Below, piece after piece: positions 46,141 through 55,036 of a stretch of DNA of 64,000 bases; position 1 is the first letter of the stretch, and every line of letters begins with the position of its first letter. The DNA lies in NCBI RefSeq assembly GCF_001437285.1, contig NZ_JQBF01000002.1:62001-126000 (forward strand), read 5' to 3'. Both the position numbers and the translations under genes were made by a program. The notes under the pieces were generated by a model that was not told the origin of the DNA, did no database searches, and worked only from the letters and a program-made list of their open reading frames with translations. The DNA is from Pediococcus pentosaceus (GTDB taxonomy: Bacteria > Bacillota > Bacilli > Lactobacillales > Lactobacillaceae).

Positions 46141-46569
46141 ATGGCAGATACGAAATACTTGGAGTTAAGTAATTCTAGTTCAAAGAGTGGCGGGATTGCG
46201 ATAGCACCTGATGTTATTGAATCAATTGCAGGAATTACGGTTGATCAAATCGATGGTGTTCACTTAATTGGTAATAATATTTCGAAGGGCTTCAATACAA
46301 TTTTAGGACGTGATTCCTTGGGATTAGGTACAAAATTAATTGAAGATGATCGTGGCTTAGTCATTAATGTTAGTGTAATGCTTGATTTTGGAGTATCTGT
46401 TCCACAAGTTGCTACTAAGATTCAAGATCGAGTTAAGCAACAGATGTTGTTTATGACCGAAATTGTGATTAATGAAGTTAACGTGCAAGTCAACGGAATG
46501 ATGCCAGATACGACGACATCTGATATTGATCCCGATGATATTTTTTCAGAAAATAATGGTGATAAATAG
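46141..46569 (+). CDS. Asp23/Gls24 family envelope stress protein
   Basis: 142 residues of the Asp23/DUF322 family: [25 protein letters not shown], then [29 protein letters not shown] and [11 protein letters not shown]-like ending. It corresponds to Bacillus YqhY, found between accBC/efp and nusB and linked to regulation of acetyl-CoA carboxylase there. Its stop codon overlaps the GTG of nusB by one base. Confidence 0.93.
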   Translation: MADTKYLELSNSSSKSGGIAIAPDVIESIAGITVDQIDGVHLIGNNISKGFNTILGRDSLGLGTKLIEDDRGLVINVSVMLDFGVSVPQVATKIQDRVKQQMLFMTEIVINEVNVQVNGMMPDTTTSDIDPDDIFSENNGDK

Positions 46570-46970
46570 TGAGTTTAAATCGACATCAAATTCGAGAGAG
46601 CGCCTTTAAGATTATCTTTGCTAAAAGTGCTAATCCAGACGCTGATCTAAGCGAATTGCAAGATCAAGTTTTAGAAGAATTTCATGAGACAGAAGCTCCC
46701 GATCAATTCTTAAAAGATTTGGTTATGGGAGTTAGCTTAAATCTTGAAGCTATTAATGAAACGATTAGTGGAGAGTTGAAAAAGGGATGGACAGTAAAAC
46801 GTTTAGAAAGTCCTGACCGCGTTATATTACAGATGGGTACTTATGAAATTAAGTACACTGAAACACCAGATAAAGTTGCGATTAATGAAGCTTTGGAGTT
46901 AGCTAAGAAGTATACTGATGAAGATGCTCGTAAATTTATCAATGGAGTTTTATCTAATATCGCAAAATAA
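46569..46970 (+). CDS. nusB: Transcription antitermination factor NusB
   Basis: 133-residue NusB, part of the rRNA antitermination complex with NusE/S10. [15 protein letters not shown] near the start and [47 protein letters not shown] toward the end are family signatures. GTG start overlapping the previous stop. Terminator follows. Confidence 0.96.
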   Translation: MSLNRHQIRESAFKIIFAKSANPDADLSELQDQVLEEFHETEAPDQFLKDLVMGVSLNLEAINETISGELKKGWTVKRLESPDRVILQMGTYEIKYTETPDKVAINEALELAKKYTDEDARKFINGVLSNIAK

Positions 46971-46972
46971 TT

Positions 46973-47016
46973 AAAAAATGGTTGTGAATATCACTTGATA
47001 TTTACAACCATTTTTA
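46973..47016 (+). terminator. Terminator after nusB
   Basis: Stem AAAAATGGTTGT/ACAACCATTTTT with an inner GATATC-like pairing in the loop. Confidence 0.88.
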
Positions 47017-47095
47017 ATTTGTTTAAGATTTAAAAAGAAAATGCATCTTATGATATGATTTAAGATGGATAAATATTTGAAACGGAGGAGTAATA

Positions 47096-47947
47096 ATGGG
47101 CCAAATTATTGATGGAAAAACTTTAGCTGCTGAGATTGATAAACAAACAATGACTGAAGTACAAAAATTGAAAAATCAAGGTGTCGAACCACATCTTGTT
47201 GTGGTTCTAGTTGGTGAAAATCCAGCAAGTCAAATTTACGTAAGAAATAAAGAAAAGCGCGCTAATAAGTTAGGCATTAAATCAACGCTAGTTACGATGA
47301 ATGCCGATATTAGCGAAAATGAATTGCTCCTAAAAATCCAAGAATTAAATCAAACCGAAGATGTGAATGCCATTCTGGTCCAAATGCCACTCCCTAAGCA
47401 TATCGATGCTTTTAAAGTAACGATGGCCATTGATCCGCGTAAGGATGTTGATGGCTTTCATCCAGTTAACGTGGGGAAACTTTTCGAAGGAAAGACGCAA
47501 CACACGCCCATTGCATGTACACCGCAAGGAATTATGGAGATGTTCCAAAAATATCATATAGATATTCAAGGTAAGCGTGCAGTAGTGGTGGGACGTAGTT
47601 CGATTGTTGGAAAACCAATGGCAGCATTACTATTGAATGCCAACGCAACAGTTACATTGGCTCATAGTTATACTAAAAATTTAGCCGCTCTGACTAAAGA
47701 AGCAGATATCTTGGTGGTCGCAACAGGTATTGCCCATTTTATTAAAGAAGATCAGGTTAAAGAAGGTGCAGTTGTTATCGACGTTGGTATGGACCGCGAT
47801 GAAAATGGTAAACTAACGGGAGACGTTGATTTCGAGAATGTCGAAAAACATGTTTCATACATCACCCCCGTTCCTAAGGGCGTTGGTCCGATGACAATAT
47901 CAATGTTAATGAAACAAACGGTGAATTTAACTAAATGGAGTATTTAA
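47096..47947 (+). CDS. folD: Methylenetetrahydrofolate dehydrogenase / methenyl-THF cyclohydrolase
   Basis: 283-residue bifunctional enzyme of one-carbon metabolism. Substrate motifs SQIYVRNKEKRANKLGI with catalytic Lys and VQMPLPKHID, then NADP-site VVVGRSSIVGKPMAALLL and the C-terminal TPVPKGVGPMTISMLM. GGAGGAG site before ATG. First of folD-xseA-xseB-ispA-tlyA-argR-recN, as in Bacillus. Confidence 0.97.
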   Translation: MGQIIDGKTLAAEIDKQTMTEVQKLKNQGVEPHLVVVLVGENPASQIYVRNKEKRANKLGIKSTLVTMNADISENELLLKIQELNQTEDVNAILVQMPLPKHIDAFKVTMAIDPRKDVDGFHPVNVGKLFEGKTQHTPIACTPQGIMEMFQKYHIDIQGKRAVVVGRSSIVGKPMAALLLNANATVTLAHSYTKNLAALTKEADILVVATGIAHFIKEDQVKEGAVVIDVGMDRDENGKLTGDVDFENVEKHVSYITPVPKGVGPMTISMLMKQTVNLTKWSI

Positions 47948-49291
47948 ATGCAAGAAGATAAGTATTTAACGGTCAGTGCACTAACCAATTATATTAAACG
48001 AAAATTTGATGCTGATCCGTATTTACATCGCGTTTATTTAGTGGGGGAAATTTCAAACTTTCGCTTAAGAACTAACAGTCACCAATATTTTAGTTTGAAG
48101 GACGAAAACGCGAAGATTAGTGCGATCATGTTTAAATCTGCATTTGCGAAGGTTAAGTTTCAACCTGAAGAAGGCATGCGAGTGATTGTGAGTGGGCGAA
48201 TTAGTTTATACCCAGGAAATGGTAGTTACCAAATTTATGTCGATAGTATGCAACCGGATGGTGTAGGAGCTTTATATCAAGCATATGAACAGTTAAAGAT
48301 AAAATTATCCCAAGAAGGTTTATTTGAAGCCCCTAAGCTACCAATTCCTAAGTATCCCCGTAAGATTGCGATTGTGACTAGCCCTTCTGGGGCCGTGATT
48401 AGAGATATTATCACGACGGTGAGCCGTCGTTATCCGATTGTTCAACTGGTTTTATTTCCAGCTTTAGTTCAAGGTAATGAGGCAGCCAATAGTATAGCTG
48501 CACAAATAAAGATGATTAATACGTTGGATGATTTTGATACCATCATTATTGGCCGAGGTGGGGGCTCAATTGAAGATTTATGGCCATTCAATGAAGAAGT
48601 AGTTGCTCGAGCAATCTTTGCAAGTAAGTTACCGGTTATTTCCTCTGTCGGACATGAAACAGATACGACAATCGCCGATTTAGTTGCAGATATGCGGGCA
48701 GCAACTCCAACGGCCGCCGCTGAACTAGCTACGCCTGTACTGACCGATATCTTAGAAGAGCTTCAAAAACTCCAGCTACAAACTATTGTGGCGTTTAGAA
48801 ATATTTTAAAAATGCGTAGCCAGCAGGTTCAACATTTACAACAATCGTATATTTTTCAAGAACCTCAACGTTTATATGAAGGTTATGTGCAAAATGTTGA
48901 TATTTTAACGGAAAAGTTGATTTCGTTGGAGAAACAACAAATTACTACAGCTGAGGGATCATTTAAAACTCTAAATTCAAGATTGTTAGCCAATACTCCA
49001 GCTAGTAGAATTAAAATGGCAAAACAAAATGTTGAGCATCTACGACAGATGACCAATAATAATATAACTAATCGTTTTTCAAAGTATGCGAATGATTTGA
49101 ATTCGCTGATTGGATCTTTAGATACTCTGAGCCCCCTCAAGATAATGAGTAGAGGTTATACTTATGTAACTAGAGATACGAAGGTCGTTAAATCGATTGA
49201 GGATTTATCAATTGACGATAAAATTCAACTGAATTTTAGTGATGGTAGTGCAAATGCAGTAATTAAAACAATTAACAGCGAGGATAAATAA
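47948..49291 (+). CDS. xseA: Exodeoxyribonuclease VII large subunit
   Basis: 447 residues: an OB-fold DNA-binding domain ([33 protein letters not shown]), the catalytic domain with [43 protein letters not shown], a coiled-coil region and the C-terminal segment [12 protein letters not shown]. Degrades single-stranded DNA with XseB. The start directly follows folD's stop, and its stop overlaps the xseB ATG by one base. Confidence 0.97.
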   Translation: MQEDKYLTVSALTNYIKRKFDADPYLHRVYLVGEISNFRLRTNSHQYFSLKDENAKISAIMFKSAFAKVKFQPEEGMRVIVSGRISLYPGNGSYQIYVDSMQPDGVGALYQAYEQLKIKLSQEGLFEAPKLPIPKYPRKIAIVTSPSGAVIRDIITTVSRRYPIVQLVLFPALVQGNEAANSIAAQIKMINTLDDFDTIIIGRGGGSIEDLWPFNEEVVARAIFASKLPVISSVGHETDTTIADLVADMRAATPTAAAELATPVLTDILEELQKLQLQTIVAFRNILKMRSQQVQHLQQSYIFQEPQRLYEGYVQNVDILTEKLISLEKQQITTAEGSFKTLNSRLLANTPASRIKMAKQNVEHLRQMTNNNITNRFSKYANDLNSLIGSLDTLSPLKIMSRGYTYVTRDTKVVKSIEDLSIDDKIQLNFSDGSANAVIKTINSEDK

Positions 49292-49527
49292 TGGCTGAAG
49301 AAAAAACATTTGAAGAAAATTTACAAGAATTACAACAAGTTGTTTCCAATTTAGAACAAGGTGATATTCCATTGGAAAAAGCTTTGACAGAATTTCAAAA
49401 AGGAATTCAGTTAAGTTCGGAATTACAAGAAACCCTAAAAAATGCTGAAAAAACTCTTACAAAAGTTATGCAAGACAATGGTGAAGAGACTAACTTAGAT
49501 TTGGGGACAGACGGAGAAAATGAATAG
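49291..49527 (+). CDS. xseB: Exodeoxyribonuclease VII small subunit
   Basis: 78-residue acidic helical protein with the family core [36 protein letters not shown]. Several copies cap the coiled coil of XseA. Overlaps xseA by one base and ispA by eight. Confidence 0.96.
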   Translation: MAEEKTFEENLQELQQVVSNLEQGDIPLEKALTEFQKGIQLSSELQETLKNAEKTLTKVMQDNGEETNLDLGTDGENE

Positions 49528-50410
49528 TAATTTTGATGACTTTGTCAAACAAAACGTAGAATTACTTGATCAGCACATCGATGAATTGTTTGATAGTGAT
49601 TCAACATTGAATACCGATTTAAAAATGATGATGAAGTATTCAATTGACGCTGGTGGCAAGCGAGTTCGTCCGTTAGTTTTATTGGCAATTTTGAAAGCAT
49701 TCGGAAAGACCCCTAATTACGATATCCTAACAGTCGCAGCAGCTCTCGAAGCTGTACATACATACTCGTTGATTCATGATGATTTACCCGCAATGGATAA
49801 CGATGATTTACGGCGTGGACGACCAACCAGCCATAAGAAGTTTGGTGAGGCAGAGGCTATCTTGGCTGGTGATGCACTTTTAACGGTGGCCTTTCAATGG
49901 ATTAGCTCAACCAATTTAAAGGATCGGATTAAAAGTGAATTGGTGTTATCCTTGGCAAGTGATGCTGGGGCTTCAGGGATGATTGCTGGCCAATTATTGG
50001 ATATTCAAGGAAATCAGCGACATTATTCCTTAGCTGAACTCAAACATTTACATCATCTTAAAACCGGCAAAATGCTATTATTCCCAGCGGAAGCGGCGTT
50101 GATAATGAAGCCAAGCAAACTTCAAGTTGCCGAATTGGTTAAAGATTTTATGGCAAACTTTGGTTTAGCCTTTCAAATCCATGACGATATAATTGATGTA
50201 ACAGAAAGTACAGCGATCCTTGGTAAAACGGCTGGAAAAGATGTAGATTTAAATAAAAATACGTACGTTAACTTACTCGGGTTAAGTGGAGCAAAAGAAG
50301 AATTAAATCAGGTTCTTCAAAAATGTGAACAAGACTTAACCTCCTTAGGTGAATTACAGCCAGAAATGGATTTGATGATTTTAGAAGGTTTTTTAACGTA
50401 TTTAAAATAA
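49520..50410 (+). CDS. ispA: Polyprenyl (farnesyl/geranyl) diphosphate synthase
   Basis: 296-residue trans-prenyltransferase. First aspartate-rich motif in [26 protein letters not shown], second in [10 protein letters not shown]. The residues just before the first motif (HTYSLIH) suggest a short-chain C15-C20 product. It makes precursors for undecaprenyl and quinone chains. Overlap with xseB couples their translation. Confidence 0.94.
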   Translation: MNSNFDDFVKQNVELLDQHIDELFDSDSTLNTDLKMMMKYSIDAGGKRVRPLVLLAILKAFGKTPNYDILTVAAALEAVHTYSLIHDDLPAMDNDDLRRGRPTSHKKFGEAEAILAGDALLTVAFQWISSTNLKDRIKSELVLSLASDAGASGMIAGQLLDIQGNQRHYSLAELKHLHHLKTGKMLLFPAEAALIMKPSKLQVAELVKDFMANFGLAFQIHDDIIDVTESTAILGKTAGKDVDLNKNTYVNLLGLSGAKEELNQVLQKCEQDLTSLGELQPEMDLMILEGFLTYLK

Positions 50411-50423
50411 TGGAGAATTAACG

Positions 50424-51242
50424 ATGGCAAAAGAACGCGTAGATGTATTGCTGGTAGAACAGGGACTTTTTGATACCCGTGAAAAAGCAAAAAGAGCCGT
50501 AATGGCCGGAGAAATTTTAGGAGACAACGAGGAGCGTTTGGATAAACCTGGTGTCAAGATTGACCCTTCAGTTAAGTTACATTTAAAGGGTAAACCAATG
50601 CCCTATGTTAGCCGTGGAGGCTTAAAATTAGAAAAAGCATTGAAAGTCTTTGGCCTTGATGTTAAGGGGCTTACAGTATTAGATATAGGTTCTTCGACAG
50701 GTGGATTTACTGACGTTATGCTCCAAAATGGTGCGAAGCTTAGTTATGCTTTAGATGTAGGAACTAATCAATTAGTATGGAAATTACGTGAGGACCCACG
50801 AGTGGTGGTAATGGAAAATACTAATTTTAGATACAGTAAATTAGAAGACTTTACTGAGGGACAACCAGAGTTTGCATCAATTGATGTTTCATTTATCTCA
50901 TTAAAACTAATTTTACCAGCGCTTAAAAATATTATTAAAACGCATGGATCAGTTGTCAGCTTGATTAAACCCCAGTTTGAAGCCGGTAGAGAAAATGTTG
51001 GAAAGCATGGCATCGTTCGTGACCGTAAAGTTCATGAAGAGGTCCTTAAAAATGTACTAGCAATGGCCAATGCGGAAGGTTTCAACGTAAAGGGACTTGA
51101 TTTTTCACCAATTAAGGGTGGAGAAGGCAATATCGAATTTTTAGCCTGGCTTGAACGATCCGATACGGATCAAGGAGTGATTGAAGAGAATGTTGATACC
51201 CAAAAAGTGATTGATAGTGCATATTCCAACTTAAATTCATAG
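50424..51242 (+). CDS. tlyA: TlyA family rRNA 2'-O-methyltransferase
   Basis: 272 residues: an N-terminal S4 RNA-binding domain (RVDVLLVEQGLFDTREKAKRAVMAG) and an FtsJ-like methyltransferase domain with the SAM loop VLDIGSSTGGFTDVML and the catalytic Lys in LIKPQFEAG. Known as YqxC in Bacillus and often wrongly labelled hemolysin; TlyA methylates 16S and/or 23S rRNA in mycobacteria. Confidence 0.94.
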   Translation: MAKERVDVLLVEQGLFDTREKAKRAVMAGEILGDNEERLDKPGVKIDPSVKLHLKGKPMPYVSRGGLKLEKALKVFGLDVKGLTVLDIGSSTGGFTDVMLQNGAKLSYALDVGTNQLVWKLREDPRVVVMENTNFRYSKLEDFTEGQPEFASIDVSFISLKLILPALKNIIKTHGSVVSLIKPQFEAGRENVGKHGIVRDRKVHEEVLKNVLAMANAEGFNVKGLDFSPIKGGEGNIEFLAWLERSDTDQGVIEENVDTQKVIDSAYSNLNS

Positions 51243-51250
51243 GTGAAACA

Positions 51251-51709
51251 ATGCGAAAAAACGACCGACATGAACTAATTAAACAAATTATCAACGAAAA
51301 TGAAATTGATCGTCAAGAAGATATCGTACTTCACTTGCAGGAGCAGGGCGTTGAAGTGACGCAGGCGACCGTTTCAAGGGATATTCGTGAATTAAAATTA
51401 ATTAAATCACCCACTAAAAAAGGTGGAGTACGATATTCTCTCCCTAAAGGGGATACTTCCCAAATTGAACAACGACTTTTTACGTTATTAAGTTCGGCTT
51501 TGATTTCAATTAAAGTTCAGGAAAAGTTTGTGTTTATTGATTTAAAGCCAGGAAACGGAGCTAGTATTTCAGCAACGCTAAAACAGGTCCACTATGGGTT
51601 TGTTTTTGCAGCAGTTAGTGATGACAATGGAGTGCTAGTTATTTGTACTGATGATGAACATGCAGTCCGATTAAAGGATCGGATTACACAATCAATTGCT
51701 TACATCTAG
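51251..51709 (+). CDS. argR: Arginine repressor ArgR/AhrC
   Basis: 152-residue regulator. The N-terminal winged helix has VTQATVSRDIRELKLIKSP; the C-terminal hexamer and arginine-binding domain has IDLKPGNGASISATL and a TDDEHAVRLKDRI end. It sits before recN, as ahrC does in Bacillus, and no arginine genes are in this window. Confidence 0.95.
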   Translation: MRKNDRHELIKQIINENEIDRQEDIVLHLQEQGVEVTQATVSRDIRELKLIKSPTKKGGVRYSLPKGDTSQIEQRLFTLLSSALISIKVQEKFVFIDLKPGNGASISATLKQVHYGFVFAAVSDDNGVLVICTDDEHAVRLKDRITQSIAYI

Positions 51710-51720
51710 GAGAATTAGAT

Positions 51721-53397
51721 ATGTTATTGGAATTATCTATAAAGGATTTCGCAATTATCGAGAAGCTTGATGTTAGTTTCAACCAAGGAATGACTGTTCT
51801 GACGGGAGAAACTGGTGCAGGTAAGTCAATTATTATTGATGCCGTAGGACTTTTAGCTGGTGGAAGAGGCTCAGCAGATTTTGTAAGAACCGGCGCAGAC
51901 AAGGCGGTTCTACAAGGTGTTTTTGATATCGCTGAGATTGATAATACTAAAAATGCGTTAATTAAGTTAGGAATCGACGCAACCAATGATTTAGTGATTA
52001 CTCGGGAACTCCATAAGGGTGGTCGAAGTGTTTGTCGAATCAATGGCACGATCGTTAATCTAAATAGTCTAAAATCAGTCGGAGAAACTTTAATTGATAT
52101 TCACGGACAAAATGAACATCAAGAACTAATGAATAGTGAAAAACATCTAGCATTGTTAGATCATTTTGACGAAAAAATGGTTGGTAAAGTCCGTGCTAAA
52201 TATGAAGAAGCTTACGCTGATTATTCTAAATTAAACCAACAATTAAATAAAAGTCGTAAGAACGAACATGAATGGAATCAACGCGTTGACATGTTGCAAT
52301 TTCAAGTGGAAGAAATTAAGTCTGCCAATTTAATGGCTGGTGAAGATGAGGAACTTGAAAAAAGACGAGATCAATTAAACAACTTTCAAAGTATTTCCGA
52401 CGCTCTTTCAACAAGTTTTCAACTTTTGGAAGGTGAAGATGGGGCCTCTGCGATTGATCAAATTGGTAGCGTAATGCAAGAATTACAAAGTATTTCTGAT
52501 TATGATGATGAGTACCAACAAGTTTCTGATGAGGTACAAAGTGCCTATTATGCTTTAGAAGATGTAACTAATCGAGTCCGTTCTGCGCTTGATGCGATGG
52601 AATGGAATTCAAATGAATTAGACGAAGTTGAACAAAGGTTAGAAGTAGTTCGTCAGCTAAAGAAAAAATATGGTAATTCAATTGAAGAAATTCTTAACTA
52701 TTTGAATAAAATTGAGAATGAACTCAATGAAATGACTGGTTCAGGAAACAATTTGGATGATCTTGCACAGGAAGTTGAAGCGAGGTATCAAAAAGTTAAA
52801 AAATTAGGAACTCAACTCACGGAAATGCGTCAAAGAATGGCCTTAGCATTAGAAGCAGCTATACGTGAACAATTGTCAGGTCTTTACATGGAAAAAACAC
52901 AATTTAAAGTGCAATTTACTCCTAAAGCTGAACCAGATCGAACCGGATTTGATGGGGTAGAATTTTTAATTCAACCTAATCCTGGTGAAGATTTGAAACC
53001 TTTAGCAAAAATAGCGTCTGGCGGAGAGCTCTCACGAATAATGTTAGCGTTGAAAACTATTTTTGCGCGTAACGAAGGGGTTACTAGTATTATTTTTGAT
53101 GAAGTTGATACCGGGGTAAGCGGCCGTGTAGCACAAGCAATTGCAGATAAGATTCATGAAATTTCGGCCCATTCACAAGTATTGTGTATTTCCCACTTAC
53201 CACAAGTTGCAGCTAGAGCAGATCATCAGTTGCATGTGGCCAAGAAAGTGGTCGATGGACGTACAATGACGAATTTAACAGTGCTGAATGACGAAGGACG
53301 GGTTAATGAAATCGCCAAAATGTTAGCCGGGGTTAATATCACGGAATTAAGCTTAGAACATGCTCGTGAATTATTAAAAACGGAACAAGCCCACTAA
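51721..53397 (+). CDS. recN: DNA repair protein RecN
   Basis: 558-residue SMC-like ATPase acting early at double-strand breaks. Walker A in VLTGETGAGKSIIIDAVGLL near residue 30, long central coiled coils, ABC signature SGGELSRIMLALK and Walker B SIIFDEVDTGVSG at the C-terminal end. Last gene of the folD-recN run. No LexA box lies directly before it; an SOS box is on the far side of the next gene. Confidence 0.97.
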   Translation: MLLELSIKDFAIIEKLDVSFNQGMTVLTGETGAGKSIIIDAVGLLAGGRGSADFVRTGADKAVLQGVFDIAEIDNTKNALIKLGIDATNDLVITRELHKGGRSVCRINGTIVNLNSLKSVGETLIDIHGQNEHQELMNSEKHLALLDHFDEKMVGKVRAKYEEAYADYSKLNQQLNKSRKNEHEWNQRVDMLQFQVEEIKSANLMAGEDEELEKRRDQLNNFQSISDALSTSFQLLEGEDGASAIDQIGSVMQELQSISDYDDEYQQVSDEVQSAYYALEDVTNRVRSALDAMEWNSNELDEVEQRLEVVRQLKKKYGNSIEEILNYLNKIENELNEMTGSGNNLDDLAQEVEARYQKVKKLGTQLTEMRQRMALALEAAIREQLSGLYMEKTQFKVQFTPKAEPDRTGFDGVEFLIQPNPGEDLKPLAKIASGGELSRIMLALKTIFARNEGVTSIIFDEVDTGVSGRVAQAIADKIHEISAHSQVLCISHLPQVAARADHQLHVAKKVVDGRTMTNLTVLNDEGRVNEIAKMLAGVNITELSLEHARELLKTEQAH

Positions 53398-53470
53398 AAA
53401 ACTCTCACTAGCAAATTGAAAGATATCCTTGATTCTTAGGGATATTTTCGGTTTAATAGTGAGAGTTTTT
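53396..53470. terminator. Bidirectional terminator between recN and the YolD-like gene
   Basis: Outer stem AAAAACTCTCACTA/TAGTGAGAGTTTTT and an inner stem GATATCC/GGGATAT form a two-tier hairpin. It overlaps the last bases of both convergent genes. Confidence 0.88.
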
Positions 53471-53804
53471 AAATTAAGGCGATGCTTCGAATTTGTTGAT
53501 CTTCTAAGAGTTGTGTTAGCCCAGTTTTAGGATCAGTCAGGCATAGTCGTCCAGATCTGGTAATCTGGATATAGCCATCGATTTCAACGATTGATTTTTT
53601 TAAATCCAGTTGCATGCGGACTACTAGGTGATTTTGAATTGAATATGCCAGGGTATCATTAATTTGATCAATGGGCATTGTACGATCCATAATTGGTAAA
53701 CCTTGGTCTTCAGGGACCAGGAATAAGTTATTATACATTTTACGGATGTTATTGAGTGAGTGATTAATTCGATTGAAAGAGTTATTAAATTTTTTGTTTT
53801 CCAT
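53469..53804 (-). CDS. YolD-like protein under SOS control
   Basis: 111 residues. The central part, MDRTMPIDQINDTLAYSIQN, HLVVRMQLDLKKSIVEIDGYIQI, has the length and pattern of the YolD-like domain (helix, then a short SH3/WYL-like beta region), and it ends IRSIALI as many members do. YolD proteins are usually partners of Y-family polymerases (UvrX/YqjW, DinB type), but none adjoins it here. ATG 53804 has GGAGG 6 bases upstream. Its promoter carries a LexA-type box. Family call is by eye and moderately sure. Confidence 0.7.
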   Translation of the reverse strand: MENKKFNNSFNRINHSLNNIRKMYNNLFLVPEDQGLPIMDRTMPIDQINDTLAYSIQNHLVVRMQLDLKKSIVEIDGYIQITRSGRLCLTDPKTGLTQLLEDQQIRSIALI

Positions 53805-53816
53805 GTTAGCCTCCAA

Positions 53817-53830
53817 CGAACATTTGTTTG
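53817..53830. promoter_or_regulatory. Second, weaker LexA-like SOS box
   Basis: CGAACATTTGTTTG matches 12 of 14 positions of the Firmicutes LexA/DinR consensus CGAACRNRYGTTYC. It lies between the -10 and the ribosome binding site of the YolD-like gene. Confidence 0.55.
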
Positions 53831-53837
53831 TATTTAC

Positions 53838-53866
53838 ATTATACGAACATGCGTTCTTAAAAGCAA
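53838..53866 (-). promoter_or_regulatory. Promoter of the YolD-like gene
   Basis: On the minus strand: TTGCTT (53866-53861), a 17-base spacer and a perfect TATAAT (53843-53838). The main SOS box fills the spacer. Confidence 0.72.
53844..53857. promoter_or_regulatory. LexA-type SOS box
   Basis: CGAACATGCGTTCT matches 13 of 14 positions of CGAACRNRYGTTYC and is nearly palindromic. It lies exactly between -35 and -10 of the minus-strand promoter, where bound LexA would block polymerase. Confidence 0.82.
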
Positions 53867-53897
53867 CTGTTTTTATGAATTGGGTATAAATGTTGGT

Positions 53898-53961
53898 GTA
53901 GCGCTAACGATTCTGTAGTGGGGAAATTCAAGAAAAATAAAACTCGAAAAATTAGCGCTGA
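53898..53961. repeat. Two near-copies of palindrome TTAGCGCTAA
   Basis: GTAGCGCTAA at 53898-53907 and TTAGCGCTGA at 53952-53961, each one mismatch from TTAGCGCTAA, 54 bases centre to centre, in the region between the YolD-like gene and gmk. Confidence 0.45.
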
Positions 53962-54099
53962 TGTGATAAAAAAGCGAACAATTTAAAAAAGTTAAAAGTT
54001 TATTAACATGGTACTTTAATTTTCAAGTCAATTGTGGTTGAAAAATATAATAAAAAAGTGCAAAATAGAAGTTACATATATATTTTGAGGAGTTTGTTC

Positions 54100-54714
54100 A
54101 TGGCTAGAAGAGGAATGTTGATTGTTCTATCTGGCCCTTCCGGTGTTGGTAAGGGAACGGTTAGAAAGGCAATCTTTGATCAAGGCGGTAATGATTTTCA
54201 GTATTCAATTTCAATGACAACTAGAAAGCCTAGAAAAGGTGAAGTTGATGGTGAAGATTACTACTTTGTCTCTAAAGAAGAATTTGAGAAAAATATCAAA
54301 GAAGGCCAAATGCTGGAGTATGCCCAGTATGTAGATAATTACTATGGCACACCATTAAAGTATGTTAATCAAACTCTAGATTCAGGACGAGATGTTTTCC
54401 TAGAAATCGAAGTGAACGGTGCTCGTCAAGTTCGTGAAAAAATGCCAGACGGGGTATTTTTATTCTTGACTCCACCAGATTTGATGGAATTAAAACAACG
54501 TATTATCAATCGCGGGACTGAAGACATGGATACGATTAATAAACGAATGGAAAAAGCAGTTGACGAAATCAAGACGATGCGTGATTATGATTATGCAGTC
54601 GTTAACGACAAGATTGAAAATGCGGTTGAAGAAATTAAAAATATTATCAAGGGTGAACATCTTCGAGTAACCAGAGTTTATCCTGAATATCAAGAAATGT
54701 TAGGAGAATTATAA
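54100..54714 (+). CDS. gmk: Guanylate kinase
   Basis: 204-residue kinase converting GMP to GDP. P-loop [17 protein letters not shown] near residue 8, GMP-site motif [23 protein letters not shown] and [16 protein letters not shown] 54100 follows GAGGAG; the frame opens 22 codons earlier without a site. A TATAAT lies upstream at about 54047 but lacks a clear -35. Directly followed by rpoZ. Confidence 0.97.
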   Translation: MARRGMLIVLSGPSGVGKGTVRKAIFDQGGNDFQYSISMTTRKPRKGEVDGEDYYFVSKEEFEKNIKEGQMLEYAQYVDNYYGTPLKYVNQTLDSGRDVFLEIEVNGARQVREKMPDGVFLFLTPPDLMELKQRIINRGTEDMDTINKRMEKAVDEIKTMRDYDYAVVNDKIENAVEEIKNIIKGEHLRVTRVYPEYQEMLGEL

Positions 54715-54715
54715 G

Positions 54716-54925
54716 ATGATTTTATATCCTTCAGTAGATGATTTACTAGAACGTGTTGATTCCAGATATTCATTGATTATGCTTGCTAGCAAGCGTGCAC
54801 ACCAATTGGATGAGGGTCAACCAGAATTACTAGATAAATACACTTCACAAAAAAATGTTGGCAAAGCTTTGGAAGAAGTTGTTGCTGGCGATGTTATCAT
54901 TGATCCAAACGAAAAAGATTTATAG
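54716..54925 (+). CDS. rpoZ: RNA polymerase omega subunit
   Basis: 69-residue omega, which aids assembly of RNA polymerase. It shows [28 protein letters not shown] and the [15 protein letters not shown] end. One base separates it from the gmk stop. Terminator follows. Confidence 0.96.
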   Translation: MILYPSVDDLLERVDSRYSLIMLASKRAHQLDEGQPELLDKYTSQKNVGKALEEVVAGDVIIDPNEKDL

Positions 54926-54933
54926 AAATTATG

Positions 54934-54968
54934 AAAGATGGTGGAGGTTGTCCTCTAGCATCTTTTTT
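54934..54968 (+). terminator. Terminator after rpoZ
   Basis: Hairpin AAAGATG..GAGG/CCTC..CATCTTT with a small internal loop and a T6 run. Confidence 0.82.
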
Positions 54969-55036
54969 GTTGGATTAATCAATTAGTGGGATTGGTATTC
55001 AAGGACTGGTAAAATAGCAGAAGGAGGTTGTTCGAT

